DNA of 64,000 nucleotides from Littorina saxatilis (GCF_037325665.1 NC_090247.1:23237093-23301092), one strand, 5' to 3'; positions 42,371 through 54,350 are shown, counted from the first letter of the stretch. Translations and numbers: made by a program. The notes: generated by a model from the sequence alone, not told the origin.

Positions 42371-42583
42371 TCTCATCGCTTCCTCGATGACGCAGTTGCT
42401 ATGGTGTTGGTTTCGGAGTTTGGAGGTCTTGGGTTCTATTCCCGTCTGGTCCGGTTTGTTTTTCTGTGTCATTCTGCGTCATTCGCTTCTCTGTTTTCTT
42501 GTATTGGGTTCATTATCTCTCCAATATACATGCTGAGTTTTGCAATAAACGACTCAGTGGGTCTACCCGATCGAAACGCTTTT
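42371..42583 (+). repeat. tRNA-headed SINE remnant
   Basis: GGAGGTCTTGGGTTCTATTCCCG is a B-box-like stretch after a GATGACGCAGTTGCTATGG head; the body CTTGTATTGGGTTCATT parallels the remnant at 40661. Confidence 0.45.
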
Positions 42584-42651
42584 TTACATTTAGTCAAAAC
42601 TGTTTTAACATAGAGGGGGGAATCGAGACGAGGGTCGTGGTGTATGTGTGT

Positions 42652-42726
<75 letters not shown>

Positions 42727-43499
42727 TGTGTAGAGCGATTCAGAGTAAACTACTGGACCGATCTTTATGAAATTTTTCATGAGAGTTTCTGGGTATGATA
42801 TCCCCAGACCCTTTTTTCATTGTTTCGATAAATGTCTTTGATGACGTCATATCCGGCATTTTGTAAAAGTTGAGGCGGCACTGTCACACCCTCATTTTTC
42901 AATCAAATTGATCGAAATTTTGGCCAAGCAATCTTCGACGAAGGCCGGACTTTGGGATTGCATTTCAGCTTGGAGGCTTAAAAGTTAATTAATGACTTTG
43001 GTCATTAAAAATCTGAAAATTGTAATTAAAATTATTTTTTTATAAAACGATCCAAAATTACGTTAATCGTATTCTTCATCAATTTCTGATGATTCCAAAA
43101 ACATATAAATATGCTATATTCGGATTAAAAACAAGCTCTGAAAATTAAAAATATAAAAATTATGATTAAAATTAAATTTCCGAAATCGATTTAAAAACAA
43201 TTTGATCTTATTCCTTGTCCGTTCCTGATTCCAAAAACATATAGATATGATATGTTTGGATTAAAAACACATTCAGAGAGTTAAAAAGAATAGAGATATA
43301 GAAAAGCGTGCTATCCTCCTCAGCGCAACCGCTACCGCGCTTTTCTGGATTGTTAATTTCACTGCCTTTGCCACGAGCGGTGGACAGACGATGCTACGAG
43401 TGTACGGTCTTGCGGAAAAAAATGCAATGCGTTCAGTTTCATTCTGTGAGTTCGACTGAGCTTGACTAAATGTTTTATTTTCGCCTTACGCGACTTGTT
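42584..43499 (-). repeat. Abundant ~0.9-kb repeat (copy 2)
   Basis: Reversed counterpart of 6448-7278 over its whole length: same ends (ACATTTAGTCAAG type, and CAAGTCGCGTAAGGCG at 43499), same paired ATATGTTTTTGGAATCA blocks, same position of the simple repeat. In this copy the CA tract has grown to a (GT)n of about 75 bp at 42655-42732. Confidence 0.85.
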
Positions 43500-43735
43500 T
43501 GTTTTATAATTATTAAACAAAACGTGTTTGTGGTTGTAGACATATTTGTGTGTGCATATATGTATTCTATTCATTCGTAAGCACAATACCAGAGTCAGTC
43601 AATCAATTAGTCAATATTACCCCCAATGTTGCTTTTGTTGAAATGTTGCAGAATTTTCGAAAGTTGTGCTGTTTCCAGGTGCTGTCCTAAGCATTTTCAA
43701 CACAAAATACAGGAGTATCTAAGAGAGAAGGAGGC

Positions 43736-43951
43736 ATGTCAGCAGTAAGAACGTTCTATCACTTTCCAAACGGGTACAGCCTAATACTCGTGCAATTGTC
43801 ACCACCTGAAATTGTTAGCAATGGTATAAATTTGGGGGAGTCGAAAAATTGCTCAGATGTGGAAAACTACCTTCTAAATCAGAAATACCCGACCTTTGCC
43901 ACCCTGAACATAAAACGGTCAATTAGGAGAGCAGCACAAAGGAACTACACG
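43736..43951 (+). CDS. Candidate exon, integrase-like N-terminal block
   Basis: Starts at ATG 43736 (GGCATGT) and ends at donor ACACG then GTATGT; 72 codons in phase 0. The end of the peptide, DVENYLLNQKYPTFATLN then IKRSIRRAAQRNY, resembles the block before the zinc-binding domain in KRBA2-like and Ginger-type integrase proteins, which are numerous in molluscs. No downstream integrase exon was found before 45 kb, so this is either a lone exon with a long intron or a remnant. The family call is from memory and weak. Confidence 0.35.
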
Positions 43952-44473
43952 GTATGTATTTTATTTTTCTCGTGACGTGTAACTGCCATTCTGAACTCAG
44001 GTCAAAAATGAGTTACTTCCCTTCGGGTCTCATTCTATCCCTGACAGGATGCCTTGGTTTTCCTTCTCTGGAGAGGAACTCGATTTTCTACATATTTAGA
44101 TCTTTTCGTAATGTGTTATGGATAGAAGCAGATTCGCGATCGTTGATAATGATTTTTCATGGTGTTGTGTAATTTTTAAATTACAAAGGAATTGATATGT
44201 AAGACAGTTTCAAGCGAGCTATCTTTCGCGGATGTATATATTGTGCAAACAACTCTAAAGTGTCACGTGATAATTAACTTTGGCTTCGGTGCGCGCCGGT
44301 GCAGACGATTTTTTCTGTAACCAGTTGAGAGTGATGCAACCATATAGTACGGTCTCCTTCCGACAGCAGTTTCAAAATTTCGACTTGTTTTGACCTTAGA
44401 ACGATGTCTTTATCATAACTGTGAAGAACAGAACGGAGATCACTGTCGAAGTCGGCCAATCTGCAATCATGTT

Positions 44474-44517
44474 CGTCTCGCGAACACTGATCTCAAATTT
44501 AAATCAGTGCTCGCGAA
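44474..44517. repeat. Short inverted repeat
   Basis: CGCGAACACTGAT and ATCAGTGCTCGCG flank AAATTTAAA-like sequence; arms of about 16 bp with one or two mismatches. Confidence 0.6.
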
Positions 44518-44684
44518 AAACATATGGGAGATAACTCTGTATTCTTGTTTTGATAGATTCGCGCAATAATTTAGCATGCTGTCAGAGAGAAACTGGCGAT
44601 AGCCGTGGAACGATGATTATCAGAATGGTGGAACTGCCTGAATGTTCCGGTCGTTTTGTAACGCTGTCAGTTACACTTAAAGTG

Positions 44685-44686
<2 letters not shown>

Positions 44687-44753
<67 letters not shown>

Positions 44754-44758
44754 AGTGT

Positions 44759-44815
<57 letters not shown>
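44687..44815. repeat. (GT)n microsatellite
   Basis: About 130 bp of GT with a GAGAGTGTGTGTCT interruption. Confidence 0.97.
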
Positions 44816-44816
<1 letters not shown>

Positions 44817-45239
44817 AAAACATAAACATTGAGATTTGCTTCGGGAAGGTGATTGTTTGGACTCAGAGACAGTATCCAAATCCCACCCCTTGTCACCACA
44901 GTGGCACGTAAAAGACCTATGTCATTCTGCTATTAGTGTGTGTGGCTGATTGTACCTAAACGTGACCCTAGCGCGACTATTGTTGCTGCTATAGCTTTCC
45001 CCTGGGAGGAAGCGACACGAATTTCCCAGCAATGGCAAAATAAAGTATTGGAGATGAAGTGATGGAAAGATGCTCTTGTACCATTTAAAGGCCCGGTGGG
45101 ATCCATCGTGATTTACAAGACTGTCCACGCAGGAGAGAAGGTACCTGTGCATGCCGATGTGGCATGCATTCACCTATTTTTTGTTGTAATACGTATGCTT
45201 CAGCCCTTTTACGGTGTAAAGCAAGTAAACCGTGTTTTT

Positions 45240-45475
45240 ATCTTGGCACCTTGTTGTGACCTGTTTTTGTGGAGCGTTATTTAACTATTTTCTACGTGTG
45301 AGACTCACGTTCTTGTTGTGACCTGGTTTTGGTCGGAGCGTTGCAAAACTGCGTCGTTAGTTTTAGAATACGCGTGAGATTCACGTGCTCTTTTCCGTGT
45401 CCTAGTTTTGGGGTGAGCCCTGCGAAACTGCGTTGTAAGTTTTAGAATACGTGTGACTCACGTGTTTTTAGTTTT
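45240..45475 (+). repeat. Degenerate ~90-bp tandem repeat, ~2.5 units
   Basis: Units share GTGACCTG/GTGTCCTAG, TTTTGG, GAGCGTTGCAAAACTGCG, TTAGTTTTAGAATACG and TGAGACTCACGT or TGAGATTCACGT. Confidence 0.75.
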
Positions 45476-45730
45476 TAATGTCAGCTAGTTCCTTGATCTT
45501 CTTTCTGTAAAATATACCGTTTTAAGTTTTGAGCATGCACGAAGTGCGTGATCGGTTACTGATTGGTTGTAAAATAGTAGTCTCACCCGATTCTGTCTTA
45601 GGAATGTTGTTGGTTGGTCAATATGGTGACCTTTGACTTTTGAATAACTATTCCATGTTAGGTTTTTGTCTTCTATAAATATTACTGTTTGACTTCCTCT
45701 CTTCAGTCGATCTGAGGGTTTTATGGAAGC

Positions 45731-45995
45731 GTTTGGATGTTTTATGTAACGTATCAAAGTTAGCAAGTGAGCTGATGGAGTTCTTCTTGTAATGTTTTAA
45801 AGTCAACGTGAACAGTTTGGATGTTTTATGTAACGTATCAAAGTTAGCAAGTGAGCTGATGGAGTTCTTCTTGTAATGTTTTAAAGTCAACGTGAACAGT
45901 TTGGATGTTTTATGTAACGTATCAAAGTTAGCAAGTGAGCTGATGGAGTTCTTCTTGTAATGTCTTAAAGTCAACGTGTACAGTTTGGATATTGT
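45731..45995 (+). repeat. 84-bp tandem repeat, ~3.1 units
   Basis: Unit starts at 45731, 45815, 45899 and 45983 (GTTTGGATGTTTTATGTAAC). Units are almost identical, so the duplication is recent. 84 is divisible by three and keeps a frame open on the minus strand; no protein is inferred. Confidence 0.95.
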
Positions 45996-48660
45996 CAACG
46001 TGAACGTGTTTTGGATACAGTTTTATTGAAACTTGTGAATTTTTTTGTGCCCTTCGTTGAGAGGCTACAGTTTTAGTTTTGTGAAACGTACAGCAATGAT
46101 TTGTAGACGCTAGAAAGTCGCTAATGTTTATAATGATAACTTGTGTTCTGTGGTTAACGAAGTTCGAAGTGAAACGTTTTCTCTGACTTATCCTAGCCTT
46201 ACGTTAAAGGAATTTAGGTAAAAGAGCTTGCGGTCTGTGGTGATCGTTTGTAAACGAGCTTATTTCTAATAACGCTATTGGGGGAAATTGGATGAGGAAA
46301 TATCTTGTTTGTGACTTTGATTAACGCAGGAACGTTGTCGTTTAGATACTTTTTAGTATGACAGTTTGCTATTGTATTCGTGGCCTGATGAGTCAACGTT
46401 TTGTATTTTCCTCAAAGTAGCCATTTTGGAGTTAAACGTATTCATGCTAAGTTTCTCGAGTATTCTTAGTGTTTATTGTATTTAACGTAAGGAACGTAAT
46501 CCTTTCTTACTGTTAAAGGATTAACCAACGAGTGTTTGGTATTGTAACGTTCTTGTCTGTTTGTCTTCGCCTGTTTTGTGATTGTTTATTTTTCCCTTTT
46601 TGTTTCTTGCGTTTTGTTTATGCATTTTTGATATCTTTGCCATGTCTAATACTTTGTTTTCTTTTCTCTTTTTCTTTCTGTTTAGTTTTTTTTACCGCAA
46701 TACGCAATATGCAATACTGAATATGCAATACATAGTACTGTAATCAATATACAATACTGATCAGATGTAAAGTAATAAACCAGTATTTTTGCGCGTTATC
46801 GCTTGTAACCTGTGTTTGTCATTTCGTATGAACAATTTGTAGTACCAGCCTCGCACACGAAGGCGCGCACAGTACCTTTAAGACGAGGGACCAGACCCGC
46901 CCATTCTTCTCTAGAAACAACACGCCCAACGGCCTTTCAATACAAGGCGGCGTCATTAATCATCTGGGAAATGAACATAAAACTATCAAATACGATTCAT
47001 ATAATTTTGAAATCAATTCAAGCAAAGAGCTTTAAAAAAAACACATGCCATTGTTGATGATCAAACAGCTAAACTCAAAAACATCTTATTTTGGATGCAA
47101 CATCTGGGTTTCGAGTGACAGGTGGTTGTCATGATACTCATAAGCCTACATTACGTTATTTGAATTGTTGACCATATTAAGTCATTTGACTCGGAATTCG
47201 ACAGCACTAGTGATTTTGTACAACAATGACTGTGGAGATCTGTGTAAAATATTATGTTTGAATAACAACACACACAAAAATACAACAACGTTTATGTATT
47301 CATCGATTTTATTCGACATCTTTTTTTTTTTCTTTTTTTCGTCTTTTTTTCGACATCTTTTTACACTGTACTGTTTAACGCACACAAACATGAATGTTCT
47401 CCTTTGAAGCCTTGGCCATCCGCCTAAATAAGTTTTAGTCGGACTCTGGCGTCACATCGATCGAAGGATGGAAATGAAAATTTTAATCGATACATAAATA
47501 CAATTCACAATGCATAAGTGGTAGCCATAACAGCCGCTGTCAAGGGGAAGATGTTCAACCTTGCGCGTCTGATGCTCTCAAAATGACCACTGGTCAGTTT
47601 ACTCACTGTTCCGGTCCTGTTCATGAGAGTGAAATGCATTACAGCACCAAATTCCTTTCTGTGTCCCAAACATGTACTCAGAAATTGAATGACGCAATTC
47701 GGACAGTTTGAACAGTTTCATTCATACGCGTCATCTGTTCACTATGGAAAAATGCTCTTGATCGTTTGCTAATTGCCACTTACAGTGTTGACCAGTCGAG
47801 CGTGTATCAACGCGAATAGTGATCTCATTGACTGAACAGTGGGGAACCAACATCGCTGGAACACACCATTGTTGTGTGCATAATATCTAGCTCTGGTTAA
47901 TGTGCTAGACTAGTCGGATAATTAGCTAATGAGGGTAAGCAGACTAGCATTGATGCCGTCAAGTAAAAACATGTAACCTTCGTAACCAATAGTTGAATGA
48001 TCATTACATTTGCTTCGCACGGGACACGGTTATCTGTACTACCAAACTGTGGCGGTTGCCATGGTGATTGACATGGGAAGGGGATACGTTCAAGAAGAAA
48101 ACAACAACAATAATCTGCTTCTCTGCATCGCACACTTGTTTTATTTCATACAACATCAACACATACAGACCATCCAATCACGAGTATTTTTCACCGTGTG
48201 ATGCACACACACACACTCGCGCGCGCACACACATGCAAACACGCACGATCGGATGAAGGATGACGGCGAAACGACACTTTCCAAAACGGTGAAACTCTAC
48301 TACGCTTCAGCTACCGCCACGGTTAACTGGACGGCGGCTACTTCAATAAAACGGAGAAACAGGAAACGGGGAAACGAGACTTTTCATTGCAAAGCTTCGA
48401 AATAAATTACGCTTTTTTTGTTTTTAGATGATTTTATAAAACAAAATACTGTAGCGTCAGCATATTAGCTGTCCAAGTTGACAATCCTTTATTAATTATA
48501 TAATCATACAACTTAGTTCAGATTTTTAACCTAGATATATACTACCTTTGCAATGAACTGTTTGTGTAAGGATTGAATTACGGCTCCAGCCCCAGCTTCA
48601 TGGTGAACACCAGAGGGGGGGGAGGGGGGGAATTCAACAGACCGACCAAAAGAGAATAAC
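45996..48660. other. No gene recognised
   Basis: T-rich on the plus strand to about 46800 (including AATAAA near 46773), then mixed. A poly(T) stretch lies at 47322-47350. No exon or element with defined ends was found; the T-rich 45.2-46.8 kb block with tandem repeats may be one unrecognised repeat. Confidence 0.35.
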
Positions 48661-49205
48661 TTAAACATGTGCACATTTTGAGACCTCTTGTATAACACCA
48701 TTAGGTTCTGCAGTTTTATTTGCGTTCACTTGCTTAACGGCTTTCTCTACGTCTTGACAGGTTAAGTCAGAATTCAGTGTCACCTTCATGACTGCATTTC
48801 TTCCATGTGCCTCACTCTGACAGGTTCGTTCCTCCTTTACATTCGCATTTTCATCGTCGTTCGGATCATACACATGTTTATAGTGCTCAAGCCACTGATC
48901 GTTTGTAATATCGCCCCTTCGTTCGCGCGCTGATTCTTGAAATCAGCTTTAAAGTTCCACCAAACCTTTTTTGAATTAAGACAGCTTTCTAACATTTCTC
49001 TGCATTTTCTTTATACTGTTTTTCTTTCTCGTCAAACAACTTCTTATACTCCTTCCTCATTGAACAGTTGGTGTCTCTTTCTGCGGGGAGAAGAGTTCTG
49101 GAGTCACGGAGTGACCTTCTGGTAGTCTTTCTCATGTCATCACATTGCCTGTCAAACCAGGCACTACCAAGGCTTGCACTTTTCTGAGCGCTGTGTCTGA
49201 CGTCC
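48661..49205 (-). mobile_element. LINE fragment: endonuclease-RT linker and RT start
   Basis: The minus strand encodes SAWFDRQCDDMRKTTRRSLR, MRKEYKKLFDEKEKQYKENA, then in other frames FGGTLKLISRISARTKGRYY and VYDPNDDENANVKEE, LNSDLTCQDVEKAVKQVNAN, KTAEPNGVIQEV. The order (WFDxxC linker, RKEYK, then the K.AxGxDG-type RT start) is that of many LINE ORF2 proteins. Stops and frame changes mark it as dead. The clade is not determined. Confidence 0.7.
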
Positions 49206-49402
49206 ACTGAAAACGGACAGACAGACAGAGAGTGTTGGGTGCGTGTGAGTTTGTTTGTCAGCGTGCGTGTGTGTGTGTGCATGCGTGCGTGCGTGTGTGT
49301 GTTGGTGGCAGGGTGCGTGCGTGTGAGTCTTTGTGTGTATGTTTGTATATATATATATATACGCACAAGAAGAATCACATACTGGATTGGGTTAAGGCTG
49401 TT

Positions 49403-49512
49403 CTTAACCAGACGAACCATTGGTTCGCCGAACTAAGGTTCGCGAACCATGGTTTGTGTCTTAACTGGGTGAACTTGTTCGGCAAACTCAAGGACTAGTT
49501 CGTCCAGTTAAG
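49403..49512. repeat. 110-bp GGTTCG-rich foldback element
   Basis: Inverted ends CTTAACCAGACGAAC and GTTCGTCCAGTTAAG (one mismatch) enclose GGTTCGCGAACC-type palindromes. A related, longer cluster lies at 61592-61740. Confidence 0.75.
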
Positions 49513-49786
49513 GTAGGTCAAATGGAGACAGGGATATTACTCTTCATACACAAAGGGAAGCCACTGAGTTGTGTCGCCATTTTTTCCTGGCAGGCTGGGA
49601 ATTCGAACACATCGAACAGGGAACGCAGAAGAAGAAGAACACGTCGAACATTCGAATGACGTAAATAGAACAAACGTCACATTTTTCAGGCAGCGTAAGT
49701 GAATGACGTCAGAAAATGACGACACCGCCAGAAATAAAAACAATGCGACACGCCTCCCAACCACGAGGTCAAAAACACGTGGGCAT
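49513..49786. other. No gene recognised
   Basis: Contains a short GAAGAAGAAG piece at 49630 after GGGAACGC, possibly the tail of SINE family 3. Confidence 0.4.
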
Positions 49787-50065
49787 CTAATGAAATCGGT
49801 ACAAAGCCGTTCTCTTTGCCAGTGACATCGTAATAATCACCAAAGCTAACATTGAAGCTCCGGTAGCAGGTAAGAGAGTGTCTCCCAACCCGTGATGCTC
49901 ACAGCGTGATTGCATCAGAATACCACATGTTAAAACCGGTGTTTGAACTAGAATAACAGCCAGTAGTATTAAGAACAAGTGTCTTGTGTATGCAGCCCTC
50001 TTTCTACTGTACGCTGGCAGCAGATAATACAATAATTGAAGTCCTTCGAGGCATAAGGGGCCCAT
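49787..50065 (-). CDS. Possible small two-segment membrane protein
   Basis: A 92-codon frame from ATG 50065. Two hydrophobic runs (HLFLILLAVILVQTPVLTCG and LLPATGASMLALVIITMSLA) are separated by about 16 residues. No homologue is recognised, and there are no clear splice sites or poly(A) signal. It may be an exon or a chance frame; hydrophobic frames arise easily in AT-rich DNA. Confidence 0.2.
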   Translation of the reverse strand: MGPLCLEGLQLLYYLLPAYSRKRAAYTRHLFLILLAVILVQTPVLTCGILMQSRCEHHGLGDTLLPATGASMLALVIITMSLAKRTALYRFH

Positions 50066-51124
50066 AAGGCGAAAAATTGCTTTAATTCCACCCTCAAAAA
50101 GTCCCAGCCTTCAAACCGTAACAAATAACAGTACGCACTATTAAGCAAAATTATAAACCAAGCCTTGATTATTAATTTGTATTATTACACTTGTATCAAA
50201 CAAGTGACCTCCACCTTTTGATTGGTGTTTTTATTACATTTGAATCGGACTTGTGGCCTTTCAAAGTTGCGGTGACCTTTGACTTTCAACAGAGGTCATA
50301 TGTAACAGTGGTTTTTAAAAACATAATTTAGTTGGCTCATATATCTGAGACAAATGATCGGACAACAGCCCTTTACATTATCGTGACACATATTTTTCTG
50401 AGGCACACTGGACAGTAATAGTGCAAAGGGTGGGGTTAATCAAGGGAGTGAACCCCCCCTAAAAACACTACCAACCTGTCGGTTTTTTTGTTTTTTTTAA
50501 TGCCGTTTTGATCGCTCTTGCGTTTACAACCCATCTCATCAAATCGTAATTTATTTCCAGGCTACCAGCAATAAAATACCTCAACTTGAGGAACAAATTT
50601 AAAATAAACTCTGGCAAAAGACGTGACGTCACAAAGTTTGAGTATGCGCAACATTTTCGTTTACCAGTGCACTTCGTTACCTGCCCATTGCTGCTTTGGG
50701 TGATATTTTTTAAATGACTATTCCTATGCAGATGTTTGTGTAATTGGCCGTTTTCAAAACATACCCATTTTTCGATTTTTCGGTCCAAAATTCAAAACGG
50801 GCACTGTCTTCCGAGACTCATAGCTCCGAAACGAACCCACTACCCTATATTTTTTTTATGCTGAATGCATAGCAGACAGATCGAACTTAAAAAATAACCA
50901 ACTTTTGGGAGAAACCAAATTATATTTAACGGGTCCAGTGAACTACCTTAAGACACGAAACCTGGATCGCCGACAAACGAGGGGAGCTCACTCCGAGTCG
51001 ACAATAAAAGCAAGTAAGTTATTCCCCTTCCAAAAATGGCTGCCTCCAAGACGAAATCACCGATTGAGTGGTAACTCCGTGCTGGTTGTCGATTTGGGTC
51101 TCTCCTTCCCACTTGATCATGGTG
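50066..51124. other. No gene recognised
   Basis: AT-rich, with a short T-run at 50485-50499 and a similar one at 50850; no exon supported. Confidence 0.35.
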
Positions 51125-51130
51125 CACGAA

Positions 51131-51603
51131 GCCTGGTAAGTTGAACTTTAGTGTGTTAAATTCATAGCTCAGAATCGAGTGGCATACTTTACTTATTTTA
51201 GATCCAAGTACCTGTAATCAAGCCCAAGAACATTTATCATGAAATTAATTGACGGATTAAGCTCCAAACCTAAGCATAATTAATTAATTTGGTTGTTTGA
51301 TCGGCGAAAATGGCGTAGGTTGTCAACCAAGGGACTTCAATTACACGACAAAGTTGCCTCCCCTGTCCGCTGACACGGATAATTCCTTCTTTGACGCATG
51401 TAACTTGTAAACAAAATGCATTCGTACCAGAGTACGCTATGATTCGTACAGTTCATCGGAGTTCATTTCGTGACTTTAGTTTAAAGGGATCTAAAAGACT
51501 TGTTATGATTACAAGTGCAGGTTCTCCAAATTTGGAGGCTTGAATGCCTCTGAATTATGAGCTATGAATTTAACACATTAAAGTTCAAGATTACCCGAAG
51601 CCT
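51131..51603. mobile_element. ~470-bp element with ~45-bp inverted ends
   Basis: Left arm 51131-51175 (TTGAACTTTAGTGTGTTAAA, TTCATAGCTC) and right arm 51554-51603 (GAGCTATGAATTTAACACAT, TAAAGTTCAA) are inverse with few mismatches. The exact outer ends and target duplication are not clear. No coding sequence. Confidence 0.8.
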
Positions 51604-52723
51604 TCTATCAATCTATGTCATTTACCCTCCTGGGTTAAAGGTTATAAATTGATTCGAGAAAAAACATGACTGGTATGGACTGATCATTGTGTCTACCGTG
51701 GAGCCATCGGGGTTCTATGGGAAATGCTACACAAAAAAACTTGCCTGTGAAAAGGGAAAGACGGTGACCAAAAATAAATGATGATAGCGATATTTCTAAT
51801 TGTGGATCAGCAGAGTCGAGAAGCATACATGATGTTTACCAAAGTGTGTGTGCGTGTCTGTCTGTCCACGTGTGTGTTTGAGCTCTTTTCGGTACAGAAT
51901 ATGAGTTTGGGGATTGAGTGAAGAGGGAGACCTAAAAAAAAAAAACTACTCGGGATTTTGGTTCTTTTTATCACAATTCAGTCTGTTTTAATTTTCAAGT
52001 TATATCAGAAATTTTCTATTTGCACTGATACACTGGAATCCCTTGTGGATGTATTGCTTTAAGGGTCTACAAATAGTACTACTGAACCAAAATCATCCTG
52101 TTTCTTTACGTTTTGAGCAATTCAATTGGTCTTGGTTTTTGTTTTTTAAAAATTTGATTCCTCTTCATTCTTCTCAAAAAAAAGCTTTCATTGCGATAAA
52201 CAAAACATTACTGGATAGACGTTTTCTTGGAGAACGTCTGTATTAGCAAGCATTTAAAGTAGGAGGACGATATGGAACGTACGATGAAAGGATGTGCTTT
52301 AGCTTTCTGTCTCATCATTTATAAATGTTGCCTTTCAATCACACACACACACACACACACTTTTGATCCAGCTCCAACCATATTTCATAAGGCTTTATTC
52401 AGGGTTGTCTCTTGTTCTTAAACATCCGATTTCTAAGCACACGTCTGTGCTGAGAATATGAACATGAACCGATATGAACATCAATGTCGGCTGCCTTTTT
52501 ATTATGAAATAATGTTCATTTGTGTTCCAAACACTTCCGAAGAATACTTGTTGGTGTGTCTTCAGTCGCCCTGACATCATCACAACTCGACCCTGTCCTG
52601 CAAAAATACAAGTATATACAGGGTGACACCCAAACATTCAACCCAAACAAATGCTTATTTCTTTTACATCTGTTGACCGAATTAGTTATCTTTCTTTTTT
52701 TCTTTCTTTTTTTTGTGGTCCCT
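51604..52723. other. No gene recognised
   Basis: Includes a short (CA)n at 52341-52360; no exon supported. Confidence 0.35.
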
Positions 52724-52832
52724 GTCCTGTCCTGTCTTGTCTTGTCATGCCTTGTCTTGTCATCCCTCTATTGGCCTACTGGCAACCTTTTCCTAACTTG
52801 TCTTGTCTTGCCTTGTCTTGTCTTGTATTGTA
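52724..52832. repeat. (TTGTC)n pentanucleotide repeat
   Basis: CTTGTCTTGTC units with CCTGT variants, split by about 45 bp of other sequence (52762-52795). Confidence 0.9.
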
Positions 52833-52880
52833 TATACATTTAGCATACATTTGGGTAAAGGTTTGCGAACAGGTAAGGGG

Positions 52881-52886
<6 letters not shown>

Positions 52887-52943
<57 letters not shown>

Positions 52944-52950
52944 CAGAGAT
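52887..52950. repeat. (GA)n then (GACAGA)n
   Basis: Simple repeat, GA followed by four GACAGA units. Confidence 0.95.
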
Positions 52951-53006
52951 GGTGGTGGTCTATGTTACATTACACAGGTCAACACAGTTGCAAGTTCATA
53001 GGTTAA

Positions 53007-53932
53007 AGGCTGCCCTTTTCGTAGCGTTCATTAATTAATTCCTATTGTTTACATGTGCCAATAATGTTATAAAACTGTACCTAAGGGGATATAATAACGA
53101 TTGGCTGTAGCTTTCGAAAACAGAAAAAATTATTTCAGTATTGCAAAGTGGTGTTAATAGTGTCGAATGTAAACATAACGTCTCAAAGTGAAAGTGGATG
53201 TTTTCCGGAAATTGCGAAGTTAACAAGAATACAGAAAAGCGCGCTTTCCTGCTTAGGCCACACAAAAAATATTGTCTGTTTCTGGTCACCCGACCGACCC
53301 TAAATTTCGGCGCCAACCCTAAACTTTTTTTTTCCAAACTCAAATTTATTTTTTTTTTTTTTTTTTTTGGTGGTATAAGGACAGGGTGAGACAATGAACA
53401 ACAAAAACGTGTGAAAACGAAAGTCCGCTGACGATTTGTAAATGTGTTGAGTGTCTTGTCTCTATGTATAGTGAATCCAGTCTCTTTGCGCGATTTTTAA
53501 AGTTAGTTTTATTGGTCTACATTTGGGGAAAAAAAAAAAAAAAAAAAAAAAAAAAGCCGACCTACCGACCCTATTTTTTTTTTAGCCATGTTACCAGAAA
53601 CAGACAATTTTTTTTTGTGGCCTTAGCACAATCCGCTACCGCGCTAATCTGGCGTGTCAATATCACTACGTTTTGCACGTGGAAGGTGAGCGATTTCCTT
53701 CACGCGGGGATTGACGAAGCGGTACTGTCTGTGTTGACGGTCTAAAAATAGCCCAAGCCCTGGAGAACTGTTTCTAAAGATAGCAATAAACTTTATTAAG
53801 AATTGATTATTTCTTGTAATTGGTAAGGACTTCAAACCTAAAACTTTGCAGGAAGCTTAATTTATACATCCCCGCAACAATGGGAAAAGCCCTGGAAGTA
53901 AGTAAACTAATTAAATAGGACTTTGTCAGCCT
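53007..53932. mobile_element. Non-autonomous TTAA-type DNA element (copy 2)
   Basis: Ends AGGCTG and CAGCCT with TTAA at 53003-53006 and 53933-53936. Apart from the nested MITE it is the reverse of 24997-25547 (shared CCTATTGTTTACATGTGCCA type sequence, AGAAAAGCGCGCTTTCCTGC, GGGATTGACGAAGC). The two copies differ by scattered substitutions, so the family is not very recent. Confidence 0.88.
53256..53622. mobile_element. Harbinger-like MITE, family B, TTA duplication
   Basis: Inverted ends GGCCACAAAAAAAAT.TGTCTGTTTCTGG, TTA at 53253-53255 and 53623-53625. Internal ACCCTAAATTTCGG, poly(T) and poly(A) runs (53325-53368, 53529-53554), and CCGACCTACCGACCCTATTT. The unfilled site CTGCTTAGCAGAAT is seen, reversed, in the copy at 25 kb. 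Confidence 0.93.
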
Positions 53933-53936
53933 TTAA

Positions 53937-54339
53937 ATGAGGGGTTATTGTGTATAGTGAGGAAATAATTTTCTGATGTATTTTTAATTAATTATTGGTG
54001 TTTTATGCAAAACGTACGGTCAATATTGAAAGTTTAAAAAAAGTACTGCCCTCACATTAATACGAAGGCGGGATCACAGCTGGATAAGACAAGGTACGGC
54101 AATTTCGACCCGGAGGTCTCTTTCAGGGCGCACAGAGGATGAGACAACACAGGAGAAAAGAAAAACAAAAAACACAGATAATAGCACACGGAAGGAACGA
54201 TTACAGCAGTTATAATTAAATTACTTTGTGGGTCAGGGTTTTTTAGGAGTACAGGGGAAACCCCTTTTAAGACCTTAAAAAATGTGAGAAAATCAAATGG
54301 AAGGGGTCTAAAAATGGGGGTAATTTACAGAGGTTATGA
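53937..54339. other. No gene recognised
   Basis: CAGGGGAAACCCCTTTTAAG at 54253 and GGGGGGTTCCACTGTGGAAA at 54784, on either side of the SINE, look like two parts of one older repeat. Confidence 0.4.
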
Positions 54340-54350
54340 ACAGAACATCT

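Noticed and set aside
45648-45998. Open frame with repeated FTLTLKHYKKNSISSL-like peptide
   Set aside because: Arises from the 84-bp tandem repeat; no start context, splice site or homology.
44935-46870. Possible long terminal repeat in the T-rich block
   Set aside because: No TG..CA ends with a matching short duplication could be found.
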